A DNA stretch of 5,437 nucleotides. Origin: Verrucomicrobiota bacterium. GTDB lineage: Bacteria; Verrucomicrobiota; Verrucomicrobiae; Opitutales; CG1-02-43-26. Location of the stretch: positions 1 through 5,437 of the forward strand of contig JABDAI010000057.1 of NCBI GenBank assembly GCA_013289195.1, given 5' to 3'. Positions 5,369 through 5,437 of this stretch are shown here, one piece after another. The stretch's first letter is position 1. Every line of letters begins with the position of its first letter. The position numbers and the translations under genes were made by a program. The notes beneath the pieces are model-generated. The model did not search any database. It was not told where the DNA came from and saw only the letters and a list, made by a program, of their open reading frames with translations.

Positions 5369-5437
5369 TCTCGAATGAAGGATTCTCAAAAAGAAATTTA
5401 TTATTTAGTTGGCCCTGATAGGGCCTCTTTAGAGAAC
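5366..5437 (+). other. htpG: Inverted htpG segment (24 codons) at the window edge: fold-back junction or micro-inversion
   Basis: On the plus strand 5366-5437 reads without a stop as VSRMKDSQKEI, YYLVGPDRA, SLEN. This is the HtpG stretch that should directly precede SPYFEAF of the minus-strand htpG (E. coli YVSRMKEGQEKIYY). So two adjoining parts of one gene face opposite ways. The inverted part starts at GTT (5366-5368) and ends at AAC (5435-5437), the reverse complement; the same AAC/GTT serves as the first HtpG codon (Asn) of the minus strand. The join therefore rests on only three shared bases. Turned round, the segment joins perfectly with no base lost or gained. The window ends exactly at that boundary, which fits a contig end caused by a fold-back chimera. 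Confidence 0.88.
5411..5425. repeat. GC-rich palindrome in the inverted htpG segment
   Basis: GGCCCT (5411-5416) and AGGGCC (5420-5425) are exact inverted copies around GAT. It is part of htpG coding sequence (codons for G-P-D-R-A). It may form a small hairpin and could have helped a polymerase switch strands at the nearby junction, but this is only a suggestion. Confidence 0.5.

Noticed and set aside
5387..5389. TTG start giving a 195-residue free-standing protein
   Set aside because: HtpG similarity begins only at residue 8 of this reading; the first seven residues come from the inverted segment read on the wrong strand.

Overview
The window most likely comes from an environmental (amoeba-associated type) member of the Chlamydiae. 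The main reason is a full-length OmcB/Omp2-type 60 kDa cysteine-rich envelope protein on the minus strand, preceded by two small cysteine-rich lipoproteins. This resembles the omcA-omcB locus that builds the disulfide-cross-linked outer envelope of chlamydial elementary bodies. The DNA is AT-rich. Genus cannot be fixed from the window.

Layout from left to right. Positions 2-475 (+) hold the 3' end of an FG-GAP (integrin-alpha-like beta-propeller) surface protein with a C-terminal membrane anchor. Positions about 551-1365 (-) are the wreck of an IS481-family insertion sequence: transposase reading frame with four stops, a one-base frameshift and a large internal deletion, plus one recognisable IS end with repeated TGTCAG motifs. 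Positions 1406-2227 (-) encode an intact alpha/beta hydrolase of the non-heme chloroperoxidase/arylesterase type. A strong hairpin at 2308-2332 lies just beyond the 3' end of omcB and is the likely terminator of the cysteine-rich locus. Positions 2363-3943 (-) are omcB, 3984-4400 (-) a very unusual Cys/Pro-repeat lipoprotein, and 4517-4714 (-) a 65-residue cysteine-rich lipoprotein. Positions 4802-5368 (-) are the 3' end of htpG (Hsp90).

The three cysteine-rich genes lie head to tail (htpG > 65-aa lipoprotein > Cys/Pro lipoprotein > omcB > terminator) and probably act together as a disulfide-linked envelope layer. All three have a plausible lipoprotein signal ending in Gly-Cys, which is a departure from Chlamydia, where only OmcA is lipidated. 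The 138-residue middle protein, with a cysteine at every fourth residue over long stretches, is the most novel item here.

The right edge is structurally abnormal. The last 72 bases carry the immediately preceding 24 codons of htpG, but on the plus strand, in inverted orientation, and the window ends exactly where the inverted piece would rejoin the rest. This is most simply a fold-back chimera or assembly break at a contig end, less likely a true micro-inversion.
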